A stretch of 64,000 bases of DNA from Parapedobacter sp051400755 (GTDB lineage Bacteria; Bacteroidota; Bacteroidia; Sphingobacteriales; Sphingobacteriaceae). Numbering within the stretch: position 1 is the stretch's first letter; each line of letters opens with the position of its first letter. Of the stretch, positions 33,449 to 43,251 are shown piece after piece. The stretch is taken from the NCBI RefSeq assembly GCF_051400755.1, contig NZ_JBLFFL010000006.1:124001-188000 (forward strand), written 5' to 3'. The notes below the pieces were generated by a model, which saw only the letters and a list, made by a program, of their open reading frames with translations, did not search any database and was not told where the DNA came from. The position numbers and the translations under genes were made by a program.

Positions 33449-34678
33449 TTATCCCTTTAAAGGGCTCAGCTCATACGTTTTAACGACTGGCTTGCGGTGC
33501 AGGTTAATTTGCCCCTCCAGCCAGGTGATGATAATGTCCATATCCTTCAGGCCTTGCTTGTGCCTACCCTGTTCGTAAGCCCGGAATCCCAGAATGTAGG
33601 TTCTGTTCAACGGGCGATACTGCTGAAAGAACAGTTCATTCTTCTTAACGATATATTCACAGACCTGAGCGGCCTGTTCCTGCGAAATCCCGTGGTCCAA
33701 TACGATACCTTTCGCCCAATCGGCCGCCGATGCCGTAACCAGCTGTCTCCCGTTCTCGGTTAAGGTGTAAAATCCATTTTTGAGGCCGGTGACCTGAACC
33801 GACACCGATGCCTTTGCATCAGGTTTGCCCGAGTCAGTTGGAGGAAGCGGAAGAATGGGTTCTTGCATGCTGAAAACAATTTTATCTTCCCTGCCTGAAA
33901 TGATTTTACCAGGACCGGCAATCCTAGCCGCAGATCTTGACGCGTTAACGGTTACCTTTGATTCCCGGGGCGGCCATCCAAAAGATTGTTCGAGTACCTG
34001 GGCTAGGTAATAATAGCCCGCGTCGTTCAGATGAATCCCGTTGTCAAGATAGATATCGCTTGCGTTTTCGGCAATGGGCGTATACAGGTCCACATACCTT
34101 TTTTTGCGCTTCGATGCGATTGACGCAATAGCGTCTGCATACAGCTTGAGGTTTTCGTTTTGGGTTACCGTGTTTTCCGCGCTGCCTGCAAGTTTTACCG
34201 GAATCGTCGACAGCAGGGTCGTTTGCGCTCCTAAGGCATCGACTGAGTCAATAATCACTTCAAGTCCTTTGGTGAACTCGCTGAGGCCCGCTTTTCCCTT
34301 TTGGGATTCGACTCCGCCATAGGCAATCAGCACGTGGGTGGGGTTGGTACTCCTGATTTGCTGAAACAGTTGCTGATAGGGACTCGGCGGCGTTGTAAAG
34401 GTGCTCCGCGCTTCCGCAAATACATTGTCGCCAACCCAGCCCAGGTTCCGGAAAGCGAGTTCCTTATCGGGCCAGCGGCTGGAAATTGCAAATTCGAGGT
34501 ACCCTTTTTCCAATTCATTTTCAAAGAGCGAACTTCCTAGAAAAAGGATCCGCTCATGTTGATTGAACTCCAGTGAGGGGTAACCGCCCAAACGTTGGGC
34601 TGGAAGGTCTAAGCATGTGCCGGCCAACAGCGTACCGATTATTCCACTGGCAAGCAAAAATAACTTTGTCTTTAACAT
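33449..34678 (-). CDS. SGNH/GDSL hydrolase, exported
   Basis: A 409-residue hydrolase with a signal peptide (about 1-27). Block I reads ILFLGSSLFENE, with GSS instead of GDS but the catalytic Ser in place; WVGDNVFAEAR holds the Gly of block II; IAYGGVES lies at block III, where the usual Asn is not obvious; block V reads DNGIHLNDAGYYYLA with the catalytic Asp/His pair. It would remove ester groups such as acetyl from a glycan. It sits between the FG-GAP and cytochrome genes, with short gaps of 60 and 33 bp, in the SusCD operon. The C-terminal 150 residues form a mixed domain without recognised match. Confidence 0.85.
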   Translation of the reverse strand: MLKTKLFLLASGIIGTLLAGTCLDLPAQRLGGYPSLEFNQHERILFLGSSLFENELEKGYLEFAISSRWPDKELAFRNLGWVGDNVFAEARSTFTTPPSPYQQLFQQIRSTNPTHVLIAYGGVESQKGKAGLSEFTKGLEVIIDSVDALGAQTTLLSTIPVKLAGSAENTVTQNENLKLYADAIASIASKRKKRYVDLYTPIAENASDIYLDNGIHLNDAGYYYLAQVLEQSFGWPPRESKVTVNASRSAARIAGPGKIISGREDKIVFSMQEPILPLPPTDSGKPDAKASVSVQVTGLKNGFYTLTENGRQLVTASAADWAKGIVLDHGISQEQAAQVCEYIVKKNELFFQQYRPLNRTYILGFRAYEQGRHKQGLKDMDIIITWLEGQINLHRKPVVKTYELSPLKG

Positions 34679-34738
34679 TTGGGTTTTGATTAGCTATAGT
34701 CTGAAATAAGATTGCGATTGGTGGTTGGTGCTGCCCGG

Positions 34739-35920
34739 TTATTGAATCCCCTCGTTGAAAAACACCCATAGGCCATCTTTCCCGGCTACTACAATGTCTT
34801 TTCTTCCAGTACCTCTCAAATCGGCTACCTGCATATAAATGCCGGTACCTTTACCCACACCCGGAGGACCATATGCAATGATATTCTTGGTAAACGATTT
34901 ACCGTCCCAGGTGAAGTAATACAAACCAACATCATCGTGTGCACCCGGGTCACCGTCGTTGTGCGCTCTATAGCGCTTGCCGGTGATCAGTTCCGGATTT
35001 CCATCGCCCGTGATATCGGTCCAAACCAGTTCATGGTATTGGGAGGCGGTGTCATCGATCAGGTGTTTTTTGAATGAACGCTTTCCATCGGCGACCTGCT
35101 GTTCATACCAATAGATGCCGTAGTCATGGGCTGTACCGGCAATCAGGTCGTTTTTGCCGTCTCCGTTCAGGTCGGTCACGATGATTGGGATGCTGGCATG
35201 CGGCCCCATGTCAAAATCTTGATGAAATACCCACTGGTTATCTCCCCTGTTTTCTATCCAGCCATTCTTGACGATGAAGTCACCTTTGCCATCACCGTTG
35301 ATATCGCCGAAACCAAGCCCGTGGCTTTTATAATCCCCTACTTCGTAACGTACAAATTTGCCGGGGCCTTCCAGTTTAAAATAATGGAGGGGCGAATTGG
35401 GGGTGTTCGGTACAATCTCAACCACCCCATCACCGTCCAGGTCCCATGCCCGCACGGTTTCCACGTTACCCACTTTCGCGATTTCGTGGGCGGGCCATTC
35501 TGCGTTCGTTTCCGGATTCTCGTGCCAGCGCAATGCCTCACCGAACCAGCCGCCGGTCACAAAATCCATGCGTCCGTCTTCGTTTACATCTAAGGGAATC
35601 GTAGCAAAGTCGTCGAAGTATTCAGCAAATGCAGGCTGATCGCCCAGTCTGACGCGTTGTCGGAAGATGGTTTTGGCGTCCCCTTCGTTGAGGTAATAAA
35701 AGTCGCCTGACACGAGGTCCGGTTTGCCGTCGTTATTCACATCGATTACACCGACAGACTCAAAACTTTCGGCTGCAACAAAATACGGGGTGAATTTTAT
35801 CTTTTCGTTCTGCTGGGCCTGGGCCTGCAGGAATGTGGTCGTCATGCCACACAGCAAAGAAGCTAATACGGAAGTGCGAACCCATCGATTATGCGTATTA
35901 TTGAAAAAAATGAACATCAT
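34739..35920 (-). CDS. FG-GAP/VCBS repeat surface protein
   Basis: A 393-residue exported protein with at least six calcium-binding FG-GAP/VCBS blades, each with a DxDxDG-type loop: DVNNDGKPDLVSG, DVNEDGRMDFVTG, DLDGDGVVEIVP, DINGDGKGDFIV, DLNGDGKNDLIAG, DITGDGNPELITG. It forms a beta-propeller like integrin alpha heads and may bind polysaccharide or another protein. The N-terminus (to about residue 35, LQAQAQQ) is a signal peptide. It is 26 bp after the SusD stop and belongs to the same operon. No catalytic residues are recognisable. Confidence 0.88.
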   Translation of the reverse strand: MMFIFFNNTHNRWVRTSVLASLLCGMTTTFLQAQAQQNEKIKFTPYFVAAESFESVGVIDVNNDGKPDLVSGDFYYLNEGDAKTIFRQRVRLGDQPAFAEYFDDFATIPLDVNEDGRMDFVTGGWFGEALRWHENPETNAEWPAHEIAKVGNVETVRAWDLDGDGVVEIVPNTPNSPLHYFKLEGPGKFVRYEVGDYKSHGLGFGDINGDGKGDFIVKNGWIENRGDNQWVFHQDFDMGPHASIPIIVTDLNGDGKNDLIAGTAHDYGIYWYEQQVADGKRSFKKHLIDDTASQYHELVWTDITGDGNPELITGKRYRAHNDGDPGAHDDVGLYYFTWDGKSFTKNIIAYGPPGVGKGTGIYMQVADLRGTGRKDIVVAGKDGLWVFFNEGIQ

Positions 35921-35946
35921 ATATACTAGTTTAAACCAATTATTTT

Positions 35947-37440
35947 TCAGTATCCCGGATTTTGCGTCAGATCCGGATTTACCTGAATTTCCGGGAATGG
36001 AATCGGAAATAACAGATCATTTTGATCCACATTGTAACTCGACGAGCTCAGGTAATAATAAGCGCCGTTTGATTTTAGTTTGGCTCCATATGCATTCATC
36101 ACATCGATTGCATTGCCCGTTCTGACCAGATCAATCCACCGTTTATTTTCAAACGCCAGCTCAATCCTACGTTCCTTTAAAATGGCTTCACGCAGGTTGG
36201 TCTGATCTGAAATTTCTACGTCATCTAATCCCGCCCTTCTCCGTACCTGGTTGAGCAACTCCTGTGCTTCTACCGTCTGGTCTTGCTCATTAAGGGCCTC
36301 GGCCAGCATCAAGAGCACCTCTGCATAGCGGTATACCGGAAAATTCTGATTGCTCTCACCAAAAATAGTATGGCTATGCTGATACTTTTTAATATAAGGC
36401 AGATTCACATACGAGGTATCCGATATTGGAGACGCGCCTGTATAAAATCCGATCGAAGCACTAAATCGTTGGTCGGCTTCCTGATCCTCATAAGCGGCCA
36501 GCAAATCCTCCGTGGGGATGTTCCATCCCGATCCGGGAACGTTTTGGGAGCCTTTGGGGCCTTTAGTCAATTGAGCATGGTCCGGTGTCAGGGGGATAAA
36601 GAAATAGGGAAACGTGCTATGCAAATTCAGAGACGTTCCTTCCAGGTATTGTATTTCAAAAATCGATTCGATGTGGTTCTTGTTGGCAGGGTCATAAATG
36701 GCCGCATAGTCCGTTAATAATTCGTAACCGGTTATCTGCCGCAACACTTCTTCGGCTTGATCCCATTCATTCAGATTCAGATAAACATCCCCCAACAGGG
36801 TCAACGCGGCACCCGATGTTGCCCTTCCCGCTTCCTGTTCGGCTTTATTGGGCAACAGTTCTGCGGCAGCCGTTGCGTCAGACTGGATCTGCGCATATAT
36901 TTCCTCCGCAGAAGCCCTCGGCAAGGAGGCCGTTTCGAGGTCTTTAGCTGGCGTCAGGTGCAGGGGTACTCCTCCGAAATACTTCACCAGGTCAAAATAG
37001 CAAAATGCTCTTAAAAACAAGGCTTGCCCTTTCAAATTATTTTGGATAGCCGGTTCCAGCGTTGCTTCGTCAATGACGTTCAGCACTTGGTTGGCCCGGT
37101 TGATGATGTCATAATTGTTATAATACTTATTCTGGGTAACCGTGTTCTCAGAGCCGTTGAGGAAATCTGCAACTTCTTCCGGAAACGGAAGGCGATAGTC
37201 CACGTTGTAAAAATAGTGGGTGTTATCCGAGCGCATTTCTCCCATCGCCCAGCTGGATTGATCGTTATAAAGCCCTTGTAACGGCGCATATATCCCATCA
37301 ACCGCCTGCTGGAAGTCCGATTCAGATTGGAAAAAATTCTCGGGGGTTACTGCATTTTGAGGGGCGATGTCCAAGAAGTTTTCACAGGATGTCAATCCGA
37401 GTGAAACCGCACTTGCCAATACTATTATTTTTATCTTCAT
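35947..37440 (-). CDS. SusD/RagB-family glycan-binding lipoprotein
   Basis: A 497-residue outer-membrane lipoprotein (MKIKIIVLASAVSLGLTSC, Cys at about 19). It has the SusD TPR-like helical core (ALFLRAFCYFDLVKYFGGVPL, the typical L.RA..Y..L...GG.P pattern), RYAEVLLMLAEALNE and the C-terminal DLVRTGNAIDVMN region, ending in the common QNPGY. It captures oligosaccharide and closes over the SusC barrel as its lid. It follows the SusC gene by 34 bp. The length and domains are normal. Confidence 0.95.
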   Translation of the reverse strand: MKIKIIVLASAVSLGLTSCENFLDIAPQNAVTPENFFQSESDFQQAVDGIYAPLQGLYNDQSSWAMGEMRSDNTHYFYNVDYRLPFPEEVADFLNGSENTVTQNKYYNNYDIINRANQVLNVIDEATLEPAIQNNLKGQALFLRAFCYFDLVKYFGGVPLHLTPAKDLETASLPRASAEEIYAQIQSDATAAAELLPNKAEQEAGRATSGAALTLLGDVYLNLNEWDQAEEVLRQITGYELLTDYAAIYDPANKNHIESIFEIQYLEGTSLNLHSTFPYFFIPLTPDHAQLTKGPKGSQNVPGSGWNIPTEDLLAAYEDQEADQRFSASIGFYTGASPISDTSYVNLPYIKKYQHSHTIFGESNQNFPVYRYAEVLLMLAEALNEQDQTVEAQELLNQVRRRAGLDDVEISDQTNLREAILKERRIELAFENKRWIDLVRTGNAIDVMNAYGAKLKSNGAYYYLSSSSYNVDQNDLLFPIPFPEIQVNPDLTQNPGY

Positions 37441-37474
37441 TTTACTGATCTCCTTTAACTTAGAAACGACTGCT

Positions 37475-40400
37475 TTAGAATCCGATATTCAATCCCAACG
37501 TATAGGTTCTTGGCACCGGATAGGATCCGCCATCAATACCCAGCTGGGTAGAAGATTGGCTTAAACTTACCTGTGGATTGGAACCCGGGTAATTGGTAAA
37601 GACATGCAGCTGTTGCACACTCCCATATACCCTAAACCTTCTAACGAAATTGGATTTGTTTGTCGGAATGTTATATCCCACCGTCACGTTATTGATGGAT
37701 AGATGACTGCCATCATACAGCATCTGGGTGCCCCACCAATCCCGCTCGAGATAGGTGGTTCCTGCGGCTAAACTTCCATAACGGCCGCTGCCCGGATCTT
37801 CTGGCGATCTCCAATGGTCTTTTACATTGGCCAGCACGTTAAACACCCCATCCAGGTTGGTCAGGGTCTGCTCGGCACCCCGAAGGATCTGGTTTCCATA
37901 GGTACCGGAGAGCGTCATGGAGAAATCAAAATCCTTGTATTGGATCCGGTTGGTCATCCCAAAGACGAAGTCAGGGTGTGGATTACCGATGATGGTTGCA
38001 TCTTCTACGGTAATCACCCCGTCTTCGTTTACGTCTCTAAACTTTGCAGTGCCTACCTGAGAGCTGCTATGTTTCGGTGAACTGTCAAAATCTGCCTGAT
38101 TTACATACACACCTTGATGGTCCATTCCATACAACATCCCGATTGGCTGCCCTTCTTTGGTAATGTGGGAACCGCCTATCAGGTCGCTTCCCGGGCCGGT
38201 GATGATTTCGGAGGTTCTCGTACCCATAGATGTCACCAGGTTTCGATCGAAGGAAAGGTTGAAATCGGTGTCCCACGAGAAATCCTTCCGCTTGATATTG
38301 GAAGAAAAAATGGAAATTTCATGCCCCCAGAATTTCAGATCACCTATATTGGTATTGGTACTCGAAAATCCCGATGCTCTCGGTACCCGGACGTTAAATA
38401 GCAGATCGGTGGTGTATTTTTGATAGAAGTTATAGGTCAATCCCAACCGATCATTGAAGAAATTGATATCCAAACCGAGGTTATATTCCTTGTTATTTTC
38501 CCATCCGATGTATTGATCTGCCAGGTTGTCTACTGTTCTTCCCGCGCCAATGCGGTTACCGAAGACATAGTTTGCAGAAGAAATCGTGGGAATATGGGTA
38601 TAATTCCCGATGTCGAAGTTACCTACCACCCCGAAACTTGCGCGGAGCTTTAAAAAGGATATGGACTCCATCGCGTCCATAAACCCTTCATCCGAGACAA
38701 TCCATCCCAAAGAGAGGGATGGGAAATTCCCCCATCTGTTTTCTTTTCCAAATCTGGAAGAACCGTCTCTACGAATGGAAGCAGATAACAGGTACCGTCC
38801 TTTGTAATTGTAGTTTATACGGGCAAGGAAAGAGGCCAAACTCCATTCCTGAATGCTGCTGGTTGCCTCAACGGTTCCTGCTGCCCCAATGGTCTGGACC
38901 TTATCATCCGGATAATTGTTCGCATTGATCGTGCTGCCGTCCTGCCGGAATCGTTGGGCGGTAAAACCCGCCAATGCGTCCAGGTGATGATCTTCCCCCA
39001 GATCGGCCCGGTAATTCAGGATATTTTCGTTGACCCATGACAGATACGCCCCTTGGTTGAGAGTAGAAAACGGAATCGTATACAATCCGGTGCCACGGGT
39101 GCCAGTGGTCGTGCCGTTAAAGTTAAAGTCTCGATTTTCCCCTTTATCAATATTTCCGGAAGTTTTGAACGAAAGCCCTTCGATGATCTCATATTCCACA
39201 AAGAGGTTCGCCAAAATCCGGGTATTTTTATTATCCACCACCTTGTCCTCTAACGTTCTTACGTAATTGGGCGTAGGGAACATTCCCGGTGAGGATGCCG
39301 TCAGCGTAAGGCTCCCGTCGGGATTCCTCAGGGGAGCCAGCGGGGAGGTTTGTAACGTTTCGTTAAAGACACTGCCCACGCCATCCACACCGCTATTGGT
39401 ATTTCTCGAATAGGTTGGTGCGATGTTCAATCCAATATTCACTTTTTCATGGGGGCGGAAAGATGAATTGATACGGAGGGAAACCCGGTCATATTTAGAA
39501 GCAACCACTACGCCTTCCTGCTTGAAATATCCTGCTGTTGCGGTCGTGCTGAATTTCTCCCCGCCTGTGCTCAACGTGACGCTGTGATCGTGGATACCGG
39601 CTACACGGGTCAATGCATCGTACCAGTTGGTGCCTTCTCCATATTGGCTGGGATCCTGGTATTCCGGATCAACCGGTTGCCCCCTGAATTCGGCCATTTC
39701 TTTTCTCCATTCCGCAAATTCCCGGGCATTCATCATGACCGGCCTGCCGCGGTTAGGGATCTGCTGTACCCCGGCGAAACCGCTGTAGTCCAGGGTTGTT
39801 TCGCCCGGTCTTGCTTTTTTCGTCTCGATCAGTACGACACCGTTAGCAGCTCTTGACCCGTACAGTGCCGTTGCCGCCGCATCCTTCAGCACACTGATAC
39901 TTTCTATCTCATTGGGGTTAATATTGCTAATTCCCCCGGTAATGGGGTTTCCATCAACAACATACAAGGGCGAGGCTCCAGCGTTAATTGATGCGGCTCC
40001 CCTGACCCGGATATTCATTCCCCCGCCGGGAGTCCCTGTGGCCTGTGCAATCTGAACACCGGCCAATTTACCCTGTAATTTCTGAGAAAATTGCGCCACT
40101 GGCAGATCTGCGAAATCTTCTGCATCAACTTTCGATATGGCGCTGGAAACCTGCCGTGCGGACTGTGTCCCATAGCCTACTACCACCACTTCCTCCAAAT
40201 CACTCATGGCGGTTGTCAAGGTAACGTTTACCGTTTGCGAAGTACCGATGGCCTGTTCCGCCGCGTCATACCCCACCATGGAAAACACCAGGCTACCGGC
40301 CTCATCCGCGACAGCTATGTTGTACCTACCCTCGGCGTCTGTGGTAGTCCCTATCGATGTACCCTTGAGCGTGACCGTAACTCCCTCAATGGGCTGCCCG

Positions 40401-40771
40401 GTTTCGTCGGTCACCCTACCGGTAATGGTGCGCTGCTGGCGCATCGGGGGGCTATCTGCTTCGGCGGGGATCACTGATGGTGTTCCACGTTTTACAATGA
40501 TCGTCTTATTTTTAATCGACCAAACCAGCCCTTGGTTTTCCAGAATCCTGTTCATGGCATCTGAAAGCTCCACCTGCTTCAGGTCGACGCTTACGCGCTT
40601 GGTAGCAATTTGGTCTCCACGGAAGAAAAAAAGATAGCCCTGCTGTTTTTGTATTTCCTTCATCACGTCCCTCAACGTGGTGTTCCGGAGGTTCAACGTA
40701 ACCTTCTGTGCCTTGGTTTCGGCAATCGCCTGAAACGTACATAAGACCGTCAAGAATACAGCAAGTTTCAT
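37475..40771 (-). CDS. SusC/RagA TonB-linked outer-membrane receptor with STN domain
   Basis: About 1098 residues from ATG 40771 (MKLAVFLTVLCTFQAIAETK is the signal peptide; an in-phase ATG lies at 40834 before an unlikely basic leader). Order: STN signalling domain (VTLNLRNTTLRDVMKEIQKQ to TIIVKR), carboxypeptidase-D regulatory-like domain (ITGRVTDETGQPIEGVTV), plug with DLEEVVVVGYGTQ and a 22-strand barrel ending YTLGLNIGF with terminal Phe. It imports oligosaccharide using TonB energy, and the STN domain should contact the FecR protein encoded just upstream to activate the sigma factor. It is the head of the SusCD-FG-GAP-SGNH-cytochrome operon. Confidence 0.95.
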   Translation of the reverse strand: MKLAVFLTVLCTFQAIAETKAQKVTLNLRNTTLRDVMKEIQKQQGYLFFFRGDQIATKRVSVDLKQVELSDAMNRILENQGLVWSIKNKTIIVKRGTPSVIPAEADSPPMRQQRTITGRVTDETGQPIEGVTVTLKGTSIGTTTDAEGRYNIAVADEAGSLVFSMVGYDAAEQAIGTSQTVNVTLTTAMSDLEEVVVVGYGTQSARQVSSAISKVDAEDFADLPVAQFSQKLQGKLAGVQIAQATGTPGGGMNIRVRGAASINAGASPLYVVDGNPITGGISNINPNEIESISVLKDAAATALYGSRAANGVVLIETKKARPGETTLDYSGFAGVQQIPNRGRPVMMNAREFAEWRKEMAEFRGQPVDPEYQDPSQYGEGTNWYDALTRVAGIHDHSVTLSTGGEKFSTTATAGYFKQEGVVVASKYDRVSLRINSSFRPHEKVNIGLNIAPTYSRNTNSGVDGVGSVFNETLQTSPLAPLRNPDGSLTLTASSPGMFPTPNYVRTLEDKVVDNKNTRILANLFVEYEIIEGLSFKTSGNIDKGENRDFNFNGTTTGTRGTGLYTIPFSTLNQGAYLSWVNENILNYRADLGEDHHLDALAGFTAQRFRQDGSTINANNYPDDKVQTIGAAGTVEATSSIQEWSLASFLARINYNYKGRYLLSASIRRDGSSRFGKENRWGNFPSLSLGWIVSDEGFMDAMESISFLKLRASFGVVGNFDIGNYTHIPTISSANYVFGNRIGAGRTVDNLADQYIGWENNKEYNLGLDINFFNDRLGLTYNFYQKYTTDLLFNVRVPRASGFSSTNTNIGDLKFWGHEISIFSSNIKRKDFSWDTDFNLSFDRNLVTSMGTRTSEIITGPGSDLIGGSHITKEGQPIGMLYGMDHQGVYVNQADFDSSPKHSSSQVGTAKFRDVNEDGVITVEDATIIGNPHPDFVFGMTNRIQYKDFDFSMTLSGTYGNQILRGAEQTLTNLDGVFNVLANVKDHWRSPEDPGSGRYGSLAAGTTYLERDWWGTQMLYDGSHLSINNVTVGYNIPTNKSNFVRRFRVYGSVQQLHVFTNYPGSNPQVSLSQSSTQLGIDGGSYPVPRTYTLGLNIGF

Positions 40772-40907
40772 AATGAATAATAATCGGTAACTAAAGGGCC
40801 GCGGGGACCCTTTCGCACATTGCGTAAAAATCATAAATTTGTCCTGTTTGGATGGTTACAAAATCGGTTAACAACGCTGTTACATCAAGGCCAGTCCAAG
40901 CATTCAG

Positions 40908-40936
40908 ACCGGATGGTGTCTCTAGCACCGTCCGGT
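40908..40936. terminator. Hairpin between FecR and SusC genes
   Basis: ACCGGATGGTG (40908-40918) and CACCGTCCGGT (40926-40936) form an 11-bp stem with a single G-T type mismatch and a 7-base loop. It lies in the 278 bp between the FecR stop and the SusC start; little T-run follows on the minus strand. It may reduce read-through from the low-level sigma/FecR transcript into SusC. Confidence 0.5.
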
Positions 40937-41049
40937 TTATGATGGATTACCGCCTTGGATTGTTCTCATTATTCAGGTATCATTTTCATTTTTTCTCATT
41001 TTTTGGTCTATATTATTGGTAAAACTGGTTAACTTGTATCCTTGTAACA

Positions 41050-42237
41050 TTATTCACCAGCAACAATCAGCTGGTTAATACCTTCCGATTGGATAAGCTT
41101 GCATTCCAGACCGCTTTCCTTCAGGACGATCAGTGCATCATGCAGGGTCCCGTTGCGGTCTATCATACCAAAAAAACGGGTGGATGGTATCTTTCCCCCG
41201 TACACCACCTCGATATCATACCAACGTTCCATTTGGTCGAAAGCAATTTGCGGAGCCACCCCGTCAAAATAGAAAAACCCATCTTTCCAGGCGGTGTACT
41301 GGGTTACATCGACTTTCTGAATGTGGGTTTGCTTACCGTCAACCGTGGCCTGTTCCCCCGGAACAAGATCCCGTACGGCCATCGATAGCCGATTGACGAT
41401 TTGCACCTTCCCTTCAACTAAGGTTGTTCTCGATTTCGGTTCATCCGGATAGGCGGAAATATTGAATTCGGTACCTAAGACGCCTACTTCCTGTCCCCCA
41501 CTCCTGACGACAAACGGGTGTTCGGCATCGGGGGTAACATCAAAATAAGCTTCACCTTCAATTTCAACAAGACGTTGCCCCCCGGTAAACCGTGATGGGT
41601 ATTTGAGCACGGAAGATGAATTGAGCCACACCCGGCTTCCGTCCGGCAAGGTGACGGCATATATCCCACCCTTAGGGGTAGCTAACGTGAGTTGTTCTGC
41701 AATTTCGGCGTTCAGGCGTATGATGGCTTTCCCTGCTCCATTGACGTAGGAGATATGATCATCCTTAATAATAACACCTTCCTGTTCTTCATCCAATAAA
41801 ATTGTACGGCCATCCGGTAGGCTGAGAGTAGCTTTGTTGCCGCCCGGCAAGATTTCTTCGGCATTGACGAGTTTTGGCTCGATGGCGGGTTGCTGTCGGT
41901 CGCGAATTTCCAGCCAGGTTATGAGCAATATGATGATGGCCGCCGCCGCGTAGGGAAGAAAGCGGATAAATCCGAGGCGTCGCTTGCCCTTGGATCGCCC
42001 CGCGGATCCAATATGGCGGCTAAGGCGGTCACTTATTCGCTTGTTGATGTCGGAGACCTGTCGGGGATCGATACTTTCATGGACCGGTTGGTCGAATTCC
42101 TCGGCAATCAGCCGTACAAGTTCGTCCGACTCTTCGGTGAGCTGGAAATATCGCAACAGCGCATCGATCTCTTTGCGCGTGGCCCTACCTTCGAGATAGG
42201 CGCGCAAGAGATGTGCTAGCTGTTGCTTTCTTTCCAT
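41050..42237 (-). CDS. FecR-family anti-sigma factor
   Basis: A 395-residue single-pass inner-membrane protein. Residues 1-85 are the cytoplasmic anti-sigma part, 90-107 are the membrane helix (PYAAAAIIILLITWLEI), the FecR domain (about 180-280) includes VTLPDGSRVWLNSSSVLKYPS and EIEGEAYFDV, and the DUF4974 domain (about 320-395) reads APQIAFDQMERWYDIEVVYG. It holds the partner sigma factor and passes on the signal received from the SusC STN domain. It follows the sigma gene by 106 bp in the same direction. Confidence 0.95.
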   Translation of the reverse strand: MERKQQLAHLLRAYLEGRATRKEIDALLRYFQLTEESDELVRLIAEEFDQPVHESIDPRQVSDINKRISDRLSRHIGSAGRSKGKRRLGFIRFLPYAAAAIIILLITWLEIRDRQQPAIEPKLVNAEEILPGGNKATLSLPDGRTILLDEEQEGVIIKDDHISYVNGAGKAIIRLNAEIAEQLTLATPKGGIYAVTLPDGSRVWLNSSSVLKYPSRFTGGQRLVEIEGEAYFDVTPDAEHPFVVRSGGQEVGVLGTEFNISAYPDEPKSRTTLVEGKVQIVNRLSMAVRDLVPGEQATVDGKQTHIQKVDVTQYTAWKDGFFYFDGVAPQIAFDQMERWYDIEVVYGGKIPSTRFFGMIDRNGTLHDALIVLKESGLECKLIQSEGINQLIVAGE

Positions 42238-42343
42238 TGGACTTTTCTTATAACCGGTCTGATAACCTTATACGGTTCTGATTAAAAATCCAGTGCAGCT
42301 TGAGCGCAATTATTTTTCAACAGCCTGTAAATGAGTACAAAAT

Positions 42344-42937
42344 TTATCGAACGAGAAATAGCGCAAGCAGCATCATGACTTCGGCATTGCCGGCCAGGTA
42401 TTGTTTCAGCAATGCATTGGCCCGCTTGATATGGGAGTTGACGGTGTTTTCGGAGATGCCGAGGCGACCACTGACTTCGCGATAGCTGAGACCTTCGACC
42501 TTGCAAAGAATATAGACGTTGCGCTGCCTTTCAGGTAGCCTATTCAACAGACGGCCCAACAGATCCCGGTTTTCTTTACGGGCGAGTTCGGCTTCGATGT
42601 GTTCGTACCCTTCGGAAACAGTCCGGTAAAACATGGTGCGTAGCTGCTTGTCATGCATGGCCCGGCGAAAGAGATCGCGCGCATTGTTCACCGCGATCTG
42701 GAAGATATAGGCTTTGATGGGCTTATCAGGATCGATCCGATCACGATACTCCCAAAGACTGAGGTAGCTATCCTGTACAATCTCCTCGACCAGCTCAGGT
42801 ACTTTCAACAGGCGTAGCAGGTGCCCCGTGATGATGGGACTATAGATGGAAAACAGCTTTTCGAACGCCTTATGATCACCCTCGCGCAGCCGTAACAGTA
42901 ATGCTCTTTCATTCGTGGGAGTAACCGTGTCTATCAT
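42344..42937 (-). CDS. ECF RNA polymerase sigma factor (SusCD-linked, minus strand)
   Basis: A 197-residue sigma-70 ECF factor. Region 2 is LLLRLREGDHKAFEKLFSIYSP to EEIVQDSYLSLWEYRDRI; region 4 is LPERQRNVYILCKVEGLSYREVSGRLGISENTVNSHIKRA. A hydrophobic tail (EVMMLLALFLVR) is common in Bacteroidetes-type ECF factors tied to FecR. It should activate the SusC operon at 29-41 kb. It starts 12 bp after a clear promoter. Confidence 0.95.
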   Translation of the reverse strand: MIDTVTPTNERALLLRLREGDHKAFEKLFSIYSPIITGHLLRLLKVPELVEEIVQDSYLSLWEYRDRIDPDKPIKAYIFQIAVNNARDLFRRAMHDKQLRTMFYRTVSEGYEHIEAELARKENRDLLGRLLNRLPERQRNVYILCKVEGLSYREVSGRLGISENTVNSHIKRANALLKQYLAGNAEVMMLLALFLVR

Positions 42938-42948
42938 ATCTTACCAGA

Positions 42949-42979
42949 CAAATGTAAGGATATTGGGAGTTAACTGCAA
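42949..42979 (-). promoter_or_regulatory. -33/-7 promoter of the minus-strand sigma gene
   Basis: On the minus strand TTG (42979-42977), 20 bases, then TACATTTG (42956-42949), an exact match to the Bacteroidota TTG/TAnnTTTG pair. The start codon at 42937 is 11 bp past the box. Confidence 0.65.
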
Positions 42980-43251
42980 GCTGTCTGACTCCTGCCCCCT
43001 TTTACAATAAACGTTGGATAAGCCGCGATACGTAAAACGGCGCCCTATCCTTGAAGAAATTTTTCAATATTTTAAGCTTCAATGTTTTTAAGAAGTAAAT
43101 TTAATATTAACAATATAAGAAATATTAAAAAAAAACCTATTTTACGGCGCAAGGTGGGCTTTCACCGCAATGACCTATATAAAAATATCGGAACTTATTT
43201 TAGCTTTGAGAGGAAATATCAACCCTTTTATCGGTACCTTTTTGGTTTGAA
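42980..43251. promoter_or_regulatory. Divergent control region between two ECF sigma genes
   Basis: About 310 bp separate the sigma genes at 42937 (minus) and 43252 (plus). The plus-strand side holds -7-like boxes TAGCTTTG (43201-43208) and TACCTTTT (43235-43242). The middle is very AT-rich with runs of A. A 64-codon frame at 43082-43276 looks non-coding. Confidence 0.5.
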
